Positions 35,758 to 43,984 are shown, counted from the first letter of the stretch. The stretch: 64,000 nucleotides of DNA from Acidovorax sp. sif1233 (GCF_019218755.1 NZ_JAHUWZ010000001.1:1426001-1490000), one strand, 5' to 3'. Notes: generated by a model not told the origin, from the sequence alone. Numbers and translations: made by a program.

Positions 35758-36408
35758 TCATACCGCCATGTAGCGCCCCGGGCGGTGGTTCATGGCCAGC
35801 ACCAGGTTCAGCGCCACGGCCCCGGCGATGGACCAGGCGACGCGAAGGGGTTCCACCGTCCACAGCGCCAGCAGCACGATGCCGCAATCCACGGCCATCT
35901 GGATCTTGCCCGCGCGCCAGCCATAGCGTTCCTGCAGGTAGAGCGCGGCGATCCCCACGCCGCCCAGGCTGCACCGGTGGCGAAACAGCACCAGGAACCC
36001 CGTGCCCGTGATAAGCCCCCCCGCGATGGCCGCATACGGCGGCTGCAGCTGCGCAAACTGCAGGAACTGCGCCTGCAGTTCGGTCAGCAGCGACAGCAGC
36101 AGCACGGCGGCAAAGGTCTTGACCGTGAACGCACGCCCCAGCTTGCGCAGGGCCAGCCAGTAGAAGGGCAGGTTGAGGACGAAGAAAATCTTGCCGAAAC
36201 CGATGCCCGTGGCGTAGTGCAACAGGAAGGCAAGGCCTGCCGTGCCCCCGGTGAGCAATCCCGCATTGGTGAAAAACGCCACGCCCACGGAGATCAGCAG
36301 CACCCCCGTGAAGATGGCCACCGCGTCTTCCGTGAGCGTGTGGGGCGCTGCGGCGGCAGCGGGCGTGGGGGTGGAGGGCATGGGAGGAACAGCGGGAGAA
36401 CTCGGCAT
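35758..36408 (-). CDS. YitT family membrane protein
   Basis: A 216-aa inner-membrane protein with five or six hydrophobic segments. It contains the YitT-like LLTGGTAGLAFLLHYATG segment and the GTGFLVLFRHRCSLGGVGIAALYLQ segment. It lacks the C-terminal DUF2179 domain of longer YitT proteins. The start at 36408 has a second in-frame ATG at 36381. It lies about 90 bp upstream of the first copper gene on the same strand and could be co-transcribed, but family function is unknown. Confidence 0.85.
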   Translation of the reverse strand: MPSSPAVPPMPSTPTPAAAAAPHTLTEDAVAIFTGVLLISVGVAFFTNAGLLTGGTAGLAFLLHYATGIGFGKIFFVLNLPFYWLALRKLGRAFTVKTFAAVLLLSLLTELQAQFLQFAQLQPPYAAIAGGLITGTGFLVLFRHRCSLGGVGIAALYLQERYGWRAGKIQMAVDCGIVLLALWTVEPLRVAWSIAGAVALNLVLAMNHRPGRYMAV

Positions 36409-36718
36409 GGTGCGCAGCGACGGGCCGTGGGGGGAGGGACAACCGCCGGATTGGACCATGCAATCCCCGTGCCCGGCTTGAGCGGCGTCAAGGCTTGCGC
36501 GCGCGGGGAAGGAGGTGGGGAGGCGCTCCCGCCGGCACGGGCCCCTGGCCAGGTTTTTGCCTTGGACCAGATGTAACACCTGCAACCTCGGGCCCGGCGC
36601 GGCAGGGCGGCCCGCGGTTCCTGCGAAAATAGCTGGTTTTGCCCACTGGGGACCGGTTCCCTGATGCCCCCGCCCTCCGGGAGGGCGGCAAGAAGCGCAG
36701 TGAAATGGTTTTCCAGGG
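36409..36718. other. Divergent intergenic region before the motor-like operon
   Basis: These 310 bp lie between the YitT gene (minus) and the DUF3348 gene (plus). No gene is seen. It must carry both promoters; the clearest element is the inverted repeat at 36670-36688, 31 bp before the DUF3348 ATG. Confidence 0.6.
36670..36688. promoter_or_regulatory. Inverted repeat upstream of DUF3348
   Basis: CCGCCCTC-CGG-GAGGGCGG, a perfect 8-bp stem with a 3-nt loop, ends 30 nt before the start codon. It may be an operator or a leader hairpin controlling the motor-like operon. Confidence 0.45.
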
Positions 36719-37489
36719 ATGTATCCGCACCACAGACTCAGCAGCTCAGGACTGGTTGTCCTGCTCCAGCAATGGATGCAGGCCGATGCGGGTGCGGCCG
36801 CGCGCGCCGACGTGGCGCAGGAGCTGGGCCAATGGCTGAGCACGGTGGACGCCGTCACGCTGAGCCGTTCGCTGCATGCCATCGACGCCTTCCCGCAGGG
36901 GGAGGTGGCGGGCGCGGACGGGGCGGACCTGCAGGCACTGCAAGCGCTGTTTCAGCGCACCCAGGCAGAGCTGACGGCGCTGGCGTCGTCCAAGCCCGCA
37001 CCCGCCAAGCCGGCCCGCGAGCGCGCCGACAACACGCGCGCCCAGGCGCCGGACCCGCAGGCCGAGGCCGAGTACGGCTTTCATGCGCCGCGCTACCTGG
37101 GCCTGCAAAAGCAGATGGATGCGAAGTTGCTGGGCTTGCGCGCGCAGGTGCGCCACGGGGTGTCGCAAGGCTCCCGGGGCCTGAGGCAACTGGCGGCACT
37201 CGATGCCGTGATGGAACAACTGAGCTTTGTGCGCGAACAGCGCCTGTGGGCATCCCTGTCCGCGCACCTGGACCGGCGCCTGGTGCAATTGCGCCGCGCC
37301 CACCAGGAGCGGCTTTCGGCCCAGGGGCTGCCGGATGACCCGCAGCGCTGGCGCCTGCCCGGCGGGTGGCTGCACGCGTTCGAGCGCGACATGCAGGCGC
37401 TGCTTCTGGCCGAGATGCATGTGCGGCTGCAACCGATCCTGGGCCTGCTGGAAGCAGCCCGCAACGAGAACTTGGAACGACACGAATGA
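36719..37489 (+). CDS. DUF3348 domain-containing protein
   Basis: A 256-aa predicted cytoplasmic, mostly helical protein recognised as DUF3348. The N-terminal HRLSSSGLVVLLQQWM is followed by a Lys/Pro/Ala linker (about 93-115) and a helical C-terminal half ending in VRLQPILGLLEAARNE. No membrane helix. Its stop overlaps the start of the channel-like gene (ATGA). The family is known from the gene order DUF3348-DUF802-OmpA-DUF2894 in Burkholderiales. It probably is a cytoplasmic partner of the motor; function unknown. Confidence 0.85.
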   Translation: MYPHHRLSSSGLVVLLQQWMQADAGAAARADVAQELGQWLSTVDAVTLSRSLHAIDAFPQGEVAGADGADLQALQALFQRTQAELTALASSKPAPAKPARERADNTRAQAPDPQAEAEYGFHAPRYLGLQKQMDAKLLGLRAQVRHGVSQGSRGLRQLAALDAVMEQLSFVREQRLWASLSAHLDRRLVQLRRAHQERLSAQGLPDDPQRWRLPGGWLHAFERDMQALLLAEMHVRLQPILGLLEAARNENLERHE

Positions 37490-40167
37490 ACAAGAGTGTG
37501 ATGGCCGCCGTATTTGCCCTGGGCCTGGCGGCAGTGGGATGGGTCGGTTGGGGATTCGTGGGGTCGAGCCCGCTGGCACTGGCGATGACGGTGGTGATCG
37601 GCGCGGTCTATGTGCTGGGTGCGCTGGAGCTGGTGCAGTTTCGCCGCGGCACCGTGGCATTGGCCACGGCGCTGGCGGATGGCGCGCAGCAGCCCCTGGT
37701 GGACCTGGGCTCCTGGCTCGACCGCCTGCCCGCCGCGCTGCGCCACCCGGTGCGCCAGCGCATCGAGGGGGAGCGTGCCGTGCTCCCGGGGCCGGCCCTC
37801 ACGCCGTATCTGGTGGGACTGCTGGTCATGCTGGGCATGCTCGGGACCTTCCTCGGGATGGTGGTCACCTTCAAGGGCGCGGTGTTTGCCCTGGAAACCT
37901 CGGGCAGCCTGGAGGGCATCCGCGCCGCCCTGGCCGAGCCCATCAAGGGCCTGGGCCTGTCGTTCGGCACCTCGGTGGCGGGCGTGGCGGCCTCGGCCAT
38001 GCTGGGGCTCATGTCCGCGATCGCCCGTCGTGAGCGGCTGGTGGCGGTGCGGCAGCTCGATGCGCACATTCCCACCGTGTTCCGCCCGTTCTCTGCGAGC
38101 CATCGCCGCGAGGAGACCTTCCAGGCGCTGCAGGCCCAGGCACAGGCCATGCCGCTGATCGCCGAGCGCCTTCAGGGCCTGGTGGAAGGGCTGGAACGCC
38201 GCCACGACAAGCTGGCCGCGCAATTGCTGGCGCAGCAGAAGGATTTCCATGGTGAGGCGTCGTCGGCCTACACCCAGCTGGCGGGCGCCGTGGGCGCATC
38301 GCTGCACGACAGCCTGGGCGCCAGTGCCCGCATGGCCGGCGAAACGCTGCGGCCCGTGGTCGAGCAGGCCATGGCCGAACTGGCGCAGGAATCACAACGC
38401 GCGCACCAGCGGCTGGCCGATGCCACGGCGGCCCAGATGCAGGCGCTTTCGGCCCAGTGGGAGGGCACGGCCCGCCAGGTCTCGGACACCTGGACATCGG
38501 CCCTGGACAAGCACACGCAAGTGCAGGACCGCCTGATGGGCGGGTTCGATGGCGCGCTGCAGTCGGTGACCCAGTCGTTCGAGCAACGCTCCGCGGCGCT
38601 GCACGCGGCGCTGCAGGACACGGCGGCGCAGTCGCACGCCGCCCAGAAGGCGGCCGACGAACAGCGCCTGGCAGGGTGGACGCGGTCGATGGAGGGCATG
38701 GGCCAGACGCTGGCGGCGCAGTGGGAGCGGGCGGGCACACGCGCCGTGGAGCAGCAGCAGGGCATGCGCGACGCGCTGGAGGGCGCCACGGCGCGCCTGG
38801 ACCAGTCCCTGCTAGCGGCCACCCAGGCTTTCGAGCAGCGCTCCACGGCCCTGGTCGCGTCGCTGCAGGACACGGTGGCGCACACCCACGCGGCCCAGGC
38901 AGCGGCCGACGAGCAGCGCATCGCCGGCTGGCGCGCATCGATGGAAGACACGGCCCGCTCACTCGCCGCCCAATGGGAGCGCGCGGGCGAGCAGGCCGCA
39001 GCCCAGCAGCGGGGCGTGGCGCAGGCGCTCGCAGGTGCTGGCGCGCAGCTGGGCGAGTCGCTGCAATCGGCCACGCAATCGTTCGACCAGCGCTCCAGCG
39101 CGCTGCTGTCGTCGTTGCAGGACACGGTGGCGCAGTCCCACACGGCCCAGATGTCGGCCGACCAGGCGCGCCTGGCCGGCTGGAACGCGTCCATGGAGGG
39201 TATTGCGCAGTCGCTGACGGCCGAATGGCAACGCGTGAGCACCCAGACGCTGGAGCGCCAGCAGGCCGTGTGCGATGCCCTCGAGACCGCGGTGACCGGG
39301 CTCACCGGCCGCATGGGCGAGCAGGTGGCCAAGACCCTGGACGGCACCGCGCGCCTGATGGACCAGTCCGAAGCCTTGCTGCGCACCCGCACCGACGCGG
39401 AGGCCCAGTGGCTGCAGGCGCAGGGCGACCGCATGGATGCGCTGGCAGGCGTGTGGCGCACCGAGCTGGCGGCGCTGCGCGATGCCGAGGCTGAGCGCGG
39501 GCGTGCGGCGGTCGACCGCCTGGAGGCCTTGCAGGAGGCCGTGGCCCAGCACCTGGCCACGCTGGGGTCGGCGCTGGAAGCACCGCTCACGCGCCTGCTG
39601 CAGACGGCGTCCGACGTGCCGCAAGCGGCTGCGGAGGTCATCGCCCAGCTGCGCCATGAGATGACGCAGCTGAGCGAGCGCGACAACGTGGCGCTGGCCG
39701 AGCGCACGGCCATGATGGAGCAGCTGGGTACGCTGCTCCAGTCCGTCAACGAGGCCGCTGTAGAGCAGCGCGGTGCCATCGAATCCCTGGTGGGCACGGC
39801 CGCTTCGGTGCTGGAGCAGGCGGCATCGCAGTTTGCACAGGCGCTGGACAGCCAGGTCGGCAAGGCGGACGAAGCGGCCACCCACGTGGCCGCCAGCGCG
39901 GTGGAGCTGTCGAGCCTGGGCGAGGCCTTTGGCCACGGCGTGGGGCTGTTCACCGCCAGCAACGAAAAGCTCATGGACAGCCTGCAGCGCATCGAAGGCG
40001 CCATCGGCCAGTCCCTGTCGCGCAGTGACGAGCAACTGGCCTACTACGTGGCGCAGGCACGCGAAGTGATCGACCTGAGCATCGCGTCGCAGCAGGGCAT
40101 TGTGGAAGACCTGCGCCGGCTCAAGGGCAGGGCGGTGGCCGCTGCCGAACCGGAGGTGGCCGGATGA
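37486..40167 (+). CDS. DUF802 protein: MotA/ExbB/ZorA-like channel with long coiled-coil tail
   Basis: An 893-aa protein. Two N-terminal membrane helices (about 5-25, 30-50) precede a short cytoplasmic part, then two more helices at about 105-128 (VGLLVMLGMLGTFLGMVV) and 157-180 (LGLSFGTSVAGVAASAMLGL). These last two carry the glycine- and small-residue-rich pattern of TM3/TM4 of proton-channel proteins (MotA, TolQ, ExbB, ZorA). The remaining about 700 residues are an almost uninterrupted Ala/Gln/Glu-rich helical tail with three tandem 84-residue repeats (362-613). Topology plus tail match ZorA of Zorya. The next gene encodes the matching MotB/ZorB-like partner. Overlaps both neighbours by four bases. 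Confidence 0.85.
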   Translation: MNKSVMAAVFALGLAAVGWVGWGFVGSSPLALAMTVVIGAVYVLGALELVQFRRGTVALATALADGAQQPLVDLGSWLDRLPAALRHPVRQRIEGERAVLPGPALTPYLVGLLVMLGMLGTFLGMVVTFKGAVFALETSGSLEGIRAALAEPIKGLGLSFGTSVAGVAASAMLGLMSAIARRERLVAVRQLDAHIPTVFRPFSASHRREETFQALQAQAQAMPLIAERLQGLVEGLERRHDKLAAQLLAQQKDFHGEASSAYTQLAGAVGASLHDSLGASARMAGETLRPVVEQAMAELAQESQRAHQRLADATAAQMQALSAQWEGTARQVSDTWTSALDKHTQVQDRLMGGFDGALQSVTQSFEQRSAALHAALQDTAAQSHAAQKAADEQRLAGWTRSMEGMGQTLAAQWERAGTRAVEQQQGMRDALEGATARLDQSLLAATQAFEQRSTALVASLQDTVAHTHAAQAAADEQRIAGWRASMEDTARSLAAQWERAGEQAAAQQRGVAQALAGAGAQLGESLQSATQSFDQRSSALLSSLQDTVAQSHTAQMSADQARLAGWNASMEGIAQSLTAEWQRVSTQTLERQQAVCDALETAVTGLTGRMGEQVAKTLDGTARLMDQSEALLRTRTDAEAQWLQAQGDRMDALAGVWRTELAALRDAEAERGRAAVDRLEALQEAVAQHLATLGSALEAPLTRLLQTASDVPQAAAEVIAQLRHEMTQLSERDNVALAERTAMMEQLGTLLQSVNEAAVEQRGAIESLVGTAASVLEQAASQFAQALDSQVGKADEAATHVAASAVELSSLGEAFGHGVGLFTASNEKLMDSLQRIEGAIGQSLSRSDEQLAYYVAQAREVIDLSIASQQGIVEDLRRLKGRAVAAAEPEVAG
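38569..39324 (+). repeat. Three tandem 252-bp (84-residue) repeats in the DUF802 gene
   Basis: The copies are 38569-38820, 38821-39072 and 39073-39324, with no spacer. Each starts TQ(S/A)F(E/D)QRS.AL and contains SLQDT.A..H.AQ..AD..R.AGW..SME followed by L.A.W.R. The third is the most diverged. Part of a further unit is visible just before (ALSAQWEGTARQV, with a 4-residue length difference). Because 84 is 12 heptads, copy number can change without breaking coiled-coil phase. Confidence 0.9.
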
Positions 40168-40823
40168 TGGGCCTGGACGACGCCCTCGACGAGGGGACCG
40201 AGCAGACCGCGCCGGTATGGGCCGTGTTCGGCGATCTCATGGCCGGCCTGCTGGGCGCCTTCGTGCTGATCCTGGTGGGCGTGCTGGTGGTACAGATCGA
40301 TCTGGTGGCCAGCCTCAGGCAGGAGGTGGAAAAGCGCCAGCAGGAAGAGCAGCGCCGCATGGCCCTGGAGAAGGCGCTGGCCATCCCCTTGGCCAGCGGC
40401 CGTGTGACGGTGAATGACGGCCGCATCGGGATCAGCGGCAGCGTGCTGTTCGCCACGGGCTCCGACGAGTTGCGGCCCGAAGGCCGCCAGCTTCTCAGAA
40501 GCCTCGTGCAGCCCCTGCAGGTGTACCTGCGCGAACGCGACGAGATGCTGATGGTGAGCGGGTTCACCGACAACACCACACTGCTGCGCGGCAGCCAGCA
40601 GCGCTTTGCCGACAACCTCGAGCTGTCCGCCCAGCGGGCGCTGACGGTCGCGCGGGCGCTGATCGACGAAGGCATGCCGTCGTCGCAGGTGTTCGCCGCA
40701 GCGTTCGGCGCGGAGCAGCCGGTGGCCTCCAACGCGGATGAAAAAGGCCGCGCGCAGAACCGCCGCGTGGAAATGGCTCCCGTGCCCAAGGCATCGGGTG
40801 CAAAGCCTGCGCGGCATGAGTGA
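40164..40823 (+). CDS. OmpA-domain protein, MotB/ZorB-like
   Basis: A 219-aa protein. A short cytoplasmic N terminus is followed by one membrane helix (about 19-46, WAVFGDLMAGLLGAFVLILV) bearing Asp24. This is the position and context (F.DLM..L...F) of the proton-carrying aspartate of MotB and ZorB. A coiled-coil spacer (50-75) leads to an OmpA/MotB peptidoglycan-binding domain: SVLFATGSDELRPEG, SGFTDN, NLELSAQRALTVARAL and AQNRRVEM. It should pair with the DUF802 protein as an ion-driven stator anchored to the cell wall. The start overlaps the DUF802 stop (ATGA) and its end overlaps the DUF2894 start by 8 nt. Confidence 0.92.
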   Translation: MMGLDDALDEGTEQTAPVWAVFGDLMAGLLGAFVLILVGVLVVQIDLVASLRQEVEKRQQEEQRRMALEKALAIPLASGRVTVNDGRIGISGSVLFATGSDELRPEGRQLLRSLVQPLQVYLRERDEMLMVSGFTDNTTLLRGSQQRFADNLELSAQRALTVARALIDEGMPSSQVFAAAFGAEQPVASNADEKGRAQNRRVEMAPVPKASGAKPARHE

Positions 40824-41409
40824 ACCCACGCTCGAATCCCTGCGCGCCGAGGGCGCGGACCGCCACGACCCCGTGCGCTACCGCTACCTGGAGGTGCTGG
40901 CCGCGCGCCTGCCCGCACAGCCCCCCGCGGTGCAGCAGATACTGGAACAGCGGCTGCGGCGGGCCGTTGGGGCCTATGCGGACGGAGCCCGCGCGGCCGG
41001 CGGGCCGGCCCCCGGCGCGGTCGAGCCACCGGCGGCATCACCCCTGGCCCGGCTCAACCGCGACCTGGATGCACGGGCGCAGGCCGATGCGGAACGGGTG
41101 CGCATCGAAGGCGGTGCCAGCGCGTCGGACATGAAGAGCGTGCGCCAGTTCGGCGAGGTGTGGTCCCGCATTGCCGCGGAGCAGCAGGTGGTGCAGGCGC
41201 TGGACCGTGGACCGGAGAACGCGGGGCCGCTCAACCCGCACAAGCTCATGCTGCGGTCGCTCAGCCTGATGCGGGGCCTCTCGCCCGACTACCTGCGGCG
41301 CTTCCTGTCGCAGATGGACTCGCTCCTGTGGCTGGAACAGGCGAATGCAGCACGCCCGAGAAACCTGGGCCCCGCAGCCCGCGGGGGGCGAAGCCGGCCC
41401 AGGGCATAA
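40816..41409 (+). CDS. DUF2894 domain-containing protein
   Basis: A 197-aa protein recognised as DUF2894 by composition and by the conserved C-terminal region GPLNPHKLMLRSLSLMRGLSPDYLRRFLSQMDSLLWLEQ. The N-terminal half begins TLESLRAEGADRHDPVRYRYLEVLAARL. It is soluble, with an Ala/Pro/Gly linker around 60-75 and a basic tail. The ATG at 40816 overlaps the OmpA gene. It closes the four-gene operon; function unknown, probably another cytoplasmic component. Confidence 0.87.
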   Translation: MSEPTLESLRAEGADRHDPVRYRYLEVLAARLPAQPPAVQQILEQRLRRAVGAYADGARAAGGPAPGAVEPPAASPLARLNRDLDARAQADAERVRIEGGASASDMKSVRQFGEVWSRIAAEQQVVQALDRGPENAGPLNPHKLMLRSLSLMRGLSPDYLRRFLSQMDSLLWLEQANAARPRNLGPAARGGRSRPRA

Positions 41410-41499
41410 GAAGTCCCTGTCGAATCCGGCGGGCCTGCCCAGGGCGGGCCAGGCGCCGCACAGGCCGCCCCAGGGTTGCCTGGCCTGCGGCCATGCCCC

Positions 41500-41775
41500 T
41501 CACTGGGGCTTGGCCGCGATGTGGCGTTGCAGCAGCGCGTTGGACTGGTCGAGTGCCTCGGCGGTGTCGCTCAATTGCTGCTCGAGCTGATCCGTGCGCT
41601 CCACCGCCGCCTGCAGGTCCCCTTGCAGGGCGTCGGTGGGAATTTGTGTCGTGAGCACCGCGTGCACGACATCGAGCTCGTTGGCCGTGGCCTTGATCTG
41701 CTCGGCCGTTTCCAGGTTGCGGTTCAGTACCTCATCGATCTCGGAGGGCTGGGGCTGCTTCGTTGCGCTGGGCAT
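41500..41775 (-). CDS. Small coiled-coil hypothetical protein
   Basis: A 91-aa acidic, helical protein I do not recognise. Heptad-like sequence DLQAAVERTDQLEQQLSDTAEALDQSNALLQRH fills the C-terminal half, and no signal peptide is present. It is convergent with the motor-like operon and divergent from the receiver gene at 41903. The ATG at 41775 was chosen for its compact product; an ATG 57 nt upstream would add 19 basic residues. Confidence 0.65.
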   Translation of the reverse strand: MPSATKQPQPSEIDEVLNRNLETAEQIKATANELDVVHAVLTTQIPTDALQGDLQAAVERTDQLEQQLSDTAEALDQSNALLQRHIAAKPQ

Positions 41776-41902
41776 AGGTAAGTCTCGCTGAGTATGAAGA
41801 ATCAACTTCTGCCATCGGGGACGCGGCGCCATCGCCTACAGGCCGGGAGGTCGGATCAGGCGACATTGTAGGCAGCATCACAACAGAAAACGCAGCTTCC
41901 AG

Positions 41903-42349
41903 ATGCCCCTCAACACCATCCTTGTCGAAGACAGCAAAACCATCCAGGAAACTCTGGTGCCCGCGCTGGAGGAACTGGCGGACGCGCGCGTCCTCGCCAT
42001 CGCCGAAACCGCCAGCGACGCCACGGAGGCCGTCGCGCACTGGCGGGAAGACTGGCAGCTCATGGTGGTGGACCTGTTCCTGCGCGAAGGCTCCGGGATC
42101 GAGGTGCTGCAGGCCCTGCAGCGCGGGGACCGGCTGCGCGCAACGCCTGGCGCACGGCAGGGCAGGCCCGGACAGCATGTCTACGTGTTGTCCAACTATG
42201 CGACGGCGGACATGCGCCGCCGGTGCGAGGAGTTGGGCGCCGATGGGGTGTTCGACAAGTCCACCGAGCTGGACGCCTTTTTCGAGCGTTGCAGCGAGCT
42301 GCCGCGCCGCGCAGGCACCGGCAGTTCCGCCGCAGCGGATCGCCGGTAG
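41903..42349 (+). CDS. Stand-alone response-regulator receiver protein
   Basis: A 148-aa single-domain receiver. The acidic pair is Glu9/Asp10, the phosphoacceptor is Asp57 in QLMVVDLFL, the switch residue lies in VYVLSNYA, and the conserved Lys is in GVFDKS. The last about 20 residues are a disordered tail and there is no output domain. No histidine kinase is adjacent. It may act through protein contacts, as CheY-like proteins do. Confidence 0.88.
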   Translation: MPLNTILVEDSKTIQETLVPALEELADARVLAIAETASDATEAVAHWREDWQLMVVDLFLREGSGIEVLQALQRGDRLRATPGARQGRPGQHVYVLSNYATADMRRRCEELGADGVFDKSTELDAFFERCSELPRRAGTGSSAAADRR

Positions 42350-42357
42350 CCCCCGGG

Positions 42358-43242
42358 CTACCGGACGGCCGGGCCGGGACGGCTGGCTGTGCCATCCTCC
42401 AGCGCCCGTTCGATGAGCGCAGCCACCGCGGGGTCCGGTGCCATGGGCCGGAAGGCGCTGACGTGCGCGCGTCCGATGTTCCCGGCGGGCAGGCGGGCCA
42501 GCAGGTGGCCCAGTGGTACCAGCGCGAGCCGCGCCATCTGGCCGGCGGCCTCGTGCGAATCCCGCAGCTGCAGCGCGTAGCGCAGCATCGCGCAGTGCGA
42601 TCTCCAGTGCAGGGGCAGGGAAGACTGGCCCAGCACATGCGCTGCCTCCAGCCACCGCCAGCGCACCGCCGGGGGGGCCTCCGGCTGGCCCGCAAAACCG
42701 GCGAGCAGATGCTCGAACGCTCGGCGTTTGTGTTGCGCACAGGAGGGCGCTGCATGTTCTGCCGCCCGCAGCCCCGCGTGCTGTTCCGCCAGCTTGCGCC
42801 AGCGGCGCTGGCGATGCCGGTAGAACACCTGGGCGAATGCCGTGCTCAACGGCGTCATCAGCCAGGGCAGGTGGCGGGCCACGACCTTCACGTCGTCGGT
42901 GTACAGGGTCGTGCCGTCCGGCAGGGGCTCGAGCGTGATGCGGTGGTCCCAGCGGCGCATGAGCAGGCCGTCGCCGTTGTCGCGCAGCGTGGGCCAGCCG
43001 CCAGCCTGCGGTGGCGGCTCGATGGAAATGCGCACGGTCTGGGGGCCCATGGGCAGCACGCCCAGCAGCCGCATGTCCAGCGCGAACTCGCCCTGTTCCC
43101 AGTGCGCGGGCCATCGCGCGCCTTGCACGGGCCGGAACCGCATGAGGGGCGCGGTGATGTGGCGAAAGACGGCGGTGCTTTGCAGCTGCGTGGCCACCCA
43201 CTCGGGCGGCGCGTTCAAGCGGGTGGACAGGTGCACGCGCAT
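42358..43242 (-). CDS. SRPBCC-like domain fused to DUF3703
   Basis: A 294-aa protein with two parts. Residues 1-150 look like a START/SRPBCC-type ligand-binding fold (MRVHLSTRLNAPPEWVATQLQST, DHRITLEPLPDGTTLYTDDV). Residues about 185-285 are DUF3703 (WLEAAHVLGQSS..LHWRSHCAMLRYAL, LLARLPAGNIGRAHVSAFRPM). DUF3703 is usually a small separate protein near metal-efflux genes. Here it is a C-terminal fusion, and the gene follows the CDF exporter by 3 bp in the same operon. Function unknown; a link to cadmium/lead/zinc handling is inferred. Confidence 0.8.
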   Translation of the reverse strand: MRVHLSTRLNAPPEWVATQLQSTAVFRHITAPLMRFRPVQGARWPAHWEQGEFALDMRLLGVLPMGPQTVRISIEPPPQAGGWPTLRDNGDGLLMRRWDHRITLEPLPDGTTLYTDDVKVVARHLPWLMTPLSTAFAQVFYRHRQRRWRKLAEQHAGLRAAEHAAPSCAQHKRRAFEHLLAGFAGQPEAPPAVRWRWLEAAHVLGQSSLPLHWRSHCAMLRYALQLRDSHEAAGQMARLALVPLGHLLARLPAGNIGRAHVSAFRPMAPDPAVAALIERALEDGTASRPGPAVR

Positions 43243-43245
43243 GGC

Positions 43246-43905
43246 TCAGTGCCCTTGCGGCTGCGGGCGGGCAGCACCACCCGCCAGTTCCTGGCGTGCC
43301 TGGCGGATCACGCTCCAGCCCCCTGTGATGGCCAGCCATGCCATGACGGCAGCCACCGCCAGGTCCGGCCAGGCCGTGCCCGTGCCGAACACCCCCAGCG
43401 CCGCGCCCATCACCGCGAGGTTGCCCAGCACGTCATTGCGCGTGCACAGCCACACGCTGCGCATGTTGGCATCGCCTTCGCGGTAGGCGTACAGCAGCAC
43501 CGCCACGCCCAGGTTCGCGGCCAGGGCCAGCAAGCCCACGCTGCCCATCGTCAGGGGTTCGGGCGCAATTCCCTGCCAGGCGCCCCAGGCCACGCGTCCC
43601 ACCACCACGAGGCCGAACACCAGCATGCTGGCCCCCTTGACCAGCGCAGCGCGTGCGCGCCATGCCAGGGCCATGGCCAGCACCCACAGCGAGAGTGCGT
43701 AGTTGGCCGCATCGCCCAGGAAGTCGATGGCGTCGGCCAGCAGCGATGCCGAACCGGACTGCAGGCCCGCTCCGATTTCGAGCAGGAACATCGCGGCATT
43801 GACGATGAGCGCCACCCAGAGGATGCGGCGGTAGCGCGGGTCCGCGCTGGTGGGGGCACCGTGGTCGTGGCCGTCGTTGGAATGGTGATGGCAATGTGCG
43901 GACAT
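43246..43905 (-). CDS. Cation diffusion facilitator metal exporter
   Basis: A 219-aa CDF-family protein with a His-rich N terminus (HCHHHSNDGHDHG) and about six membrane helices. Candidate metal-site residues are in LLADAIDFLGDAANY (TM2) and TRNDVLGNL (TM5). The C-terminal cytoplasmic domain of CzcD/YiiP is missing, giving a short form. It should export Zn, Cd or Co in exchange for protons. Transcription is probably activated by the divergent CadR-like regulator through the operator at 43951. Confidence 0.88.
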   Translation of the reverse strand: MSAHCHHHSNDGHDHGAPTSADPRYRRILWVALIVNAAMFLLEIGAGLQSGSASLLADAIDFLGDAANYALSLWVLAMALAWRARAALVKGASMLVFGLVVVGRVAWGAWQGIAPEPLTMGSVGLLALAANLGVAVLLYAYREGDANMRSVWLCTRNDVLGNLAVMGAALGVFGTGTAWPDLAVAAVMAWLAITGGWSVIRQARQELAGGAARPQPQGH

Positions 43906-43950
43906 GGCGGTTCTTCTTTCTCCCGGGAGGGTTTTCAATGTGATGGCATC

Positions 43951-43981
43951 ATTGGAAACCTTGAAGTCACTTGAAGGTCAA
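43951..43981 (-). promoter_or_regulatory. MerR-type promoter/operator of the CDF operon
   Basis: On the minus strand: -35 TTGACC, a 19-bp spacer and -10 TCCAAT. The spacer holds an imperfect dyad CCTTCAAG-TGA-CTTCAAGG. An overlong 19-bp spacer with a dyad in it is the hallmark of MerR-family activated promoters. The -35 end lies only 3 bp from the regulator's ATG. Confidence 0.75.
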
Positions 43982-43984
43982 GCG

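Noticed and set aside
36719-41409. Calling the motor-like operon a true Zorya defence system
   Set aside because: No helicase/nuclease (ZorD, ZorE) or ZorC partner is seen, and DUF3348/DUF2894 are not known Zorya parts; only the stator pair is similar.
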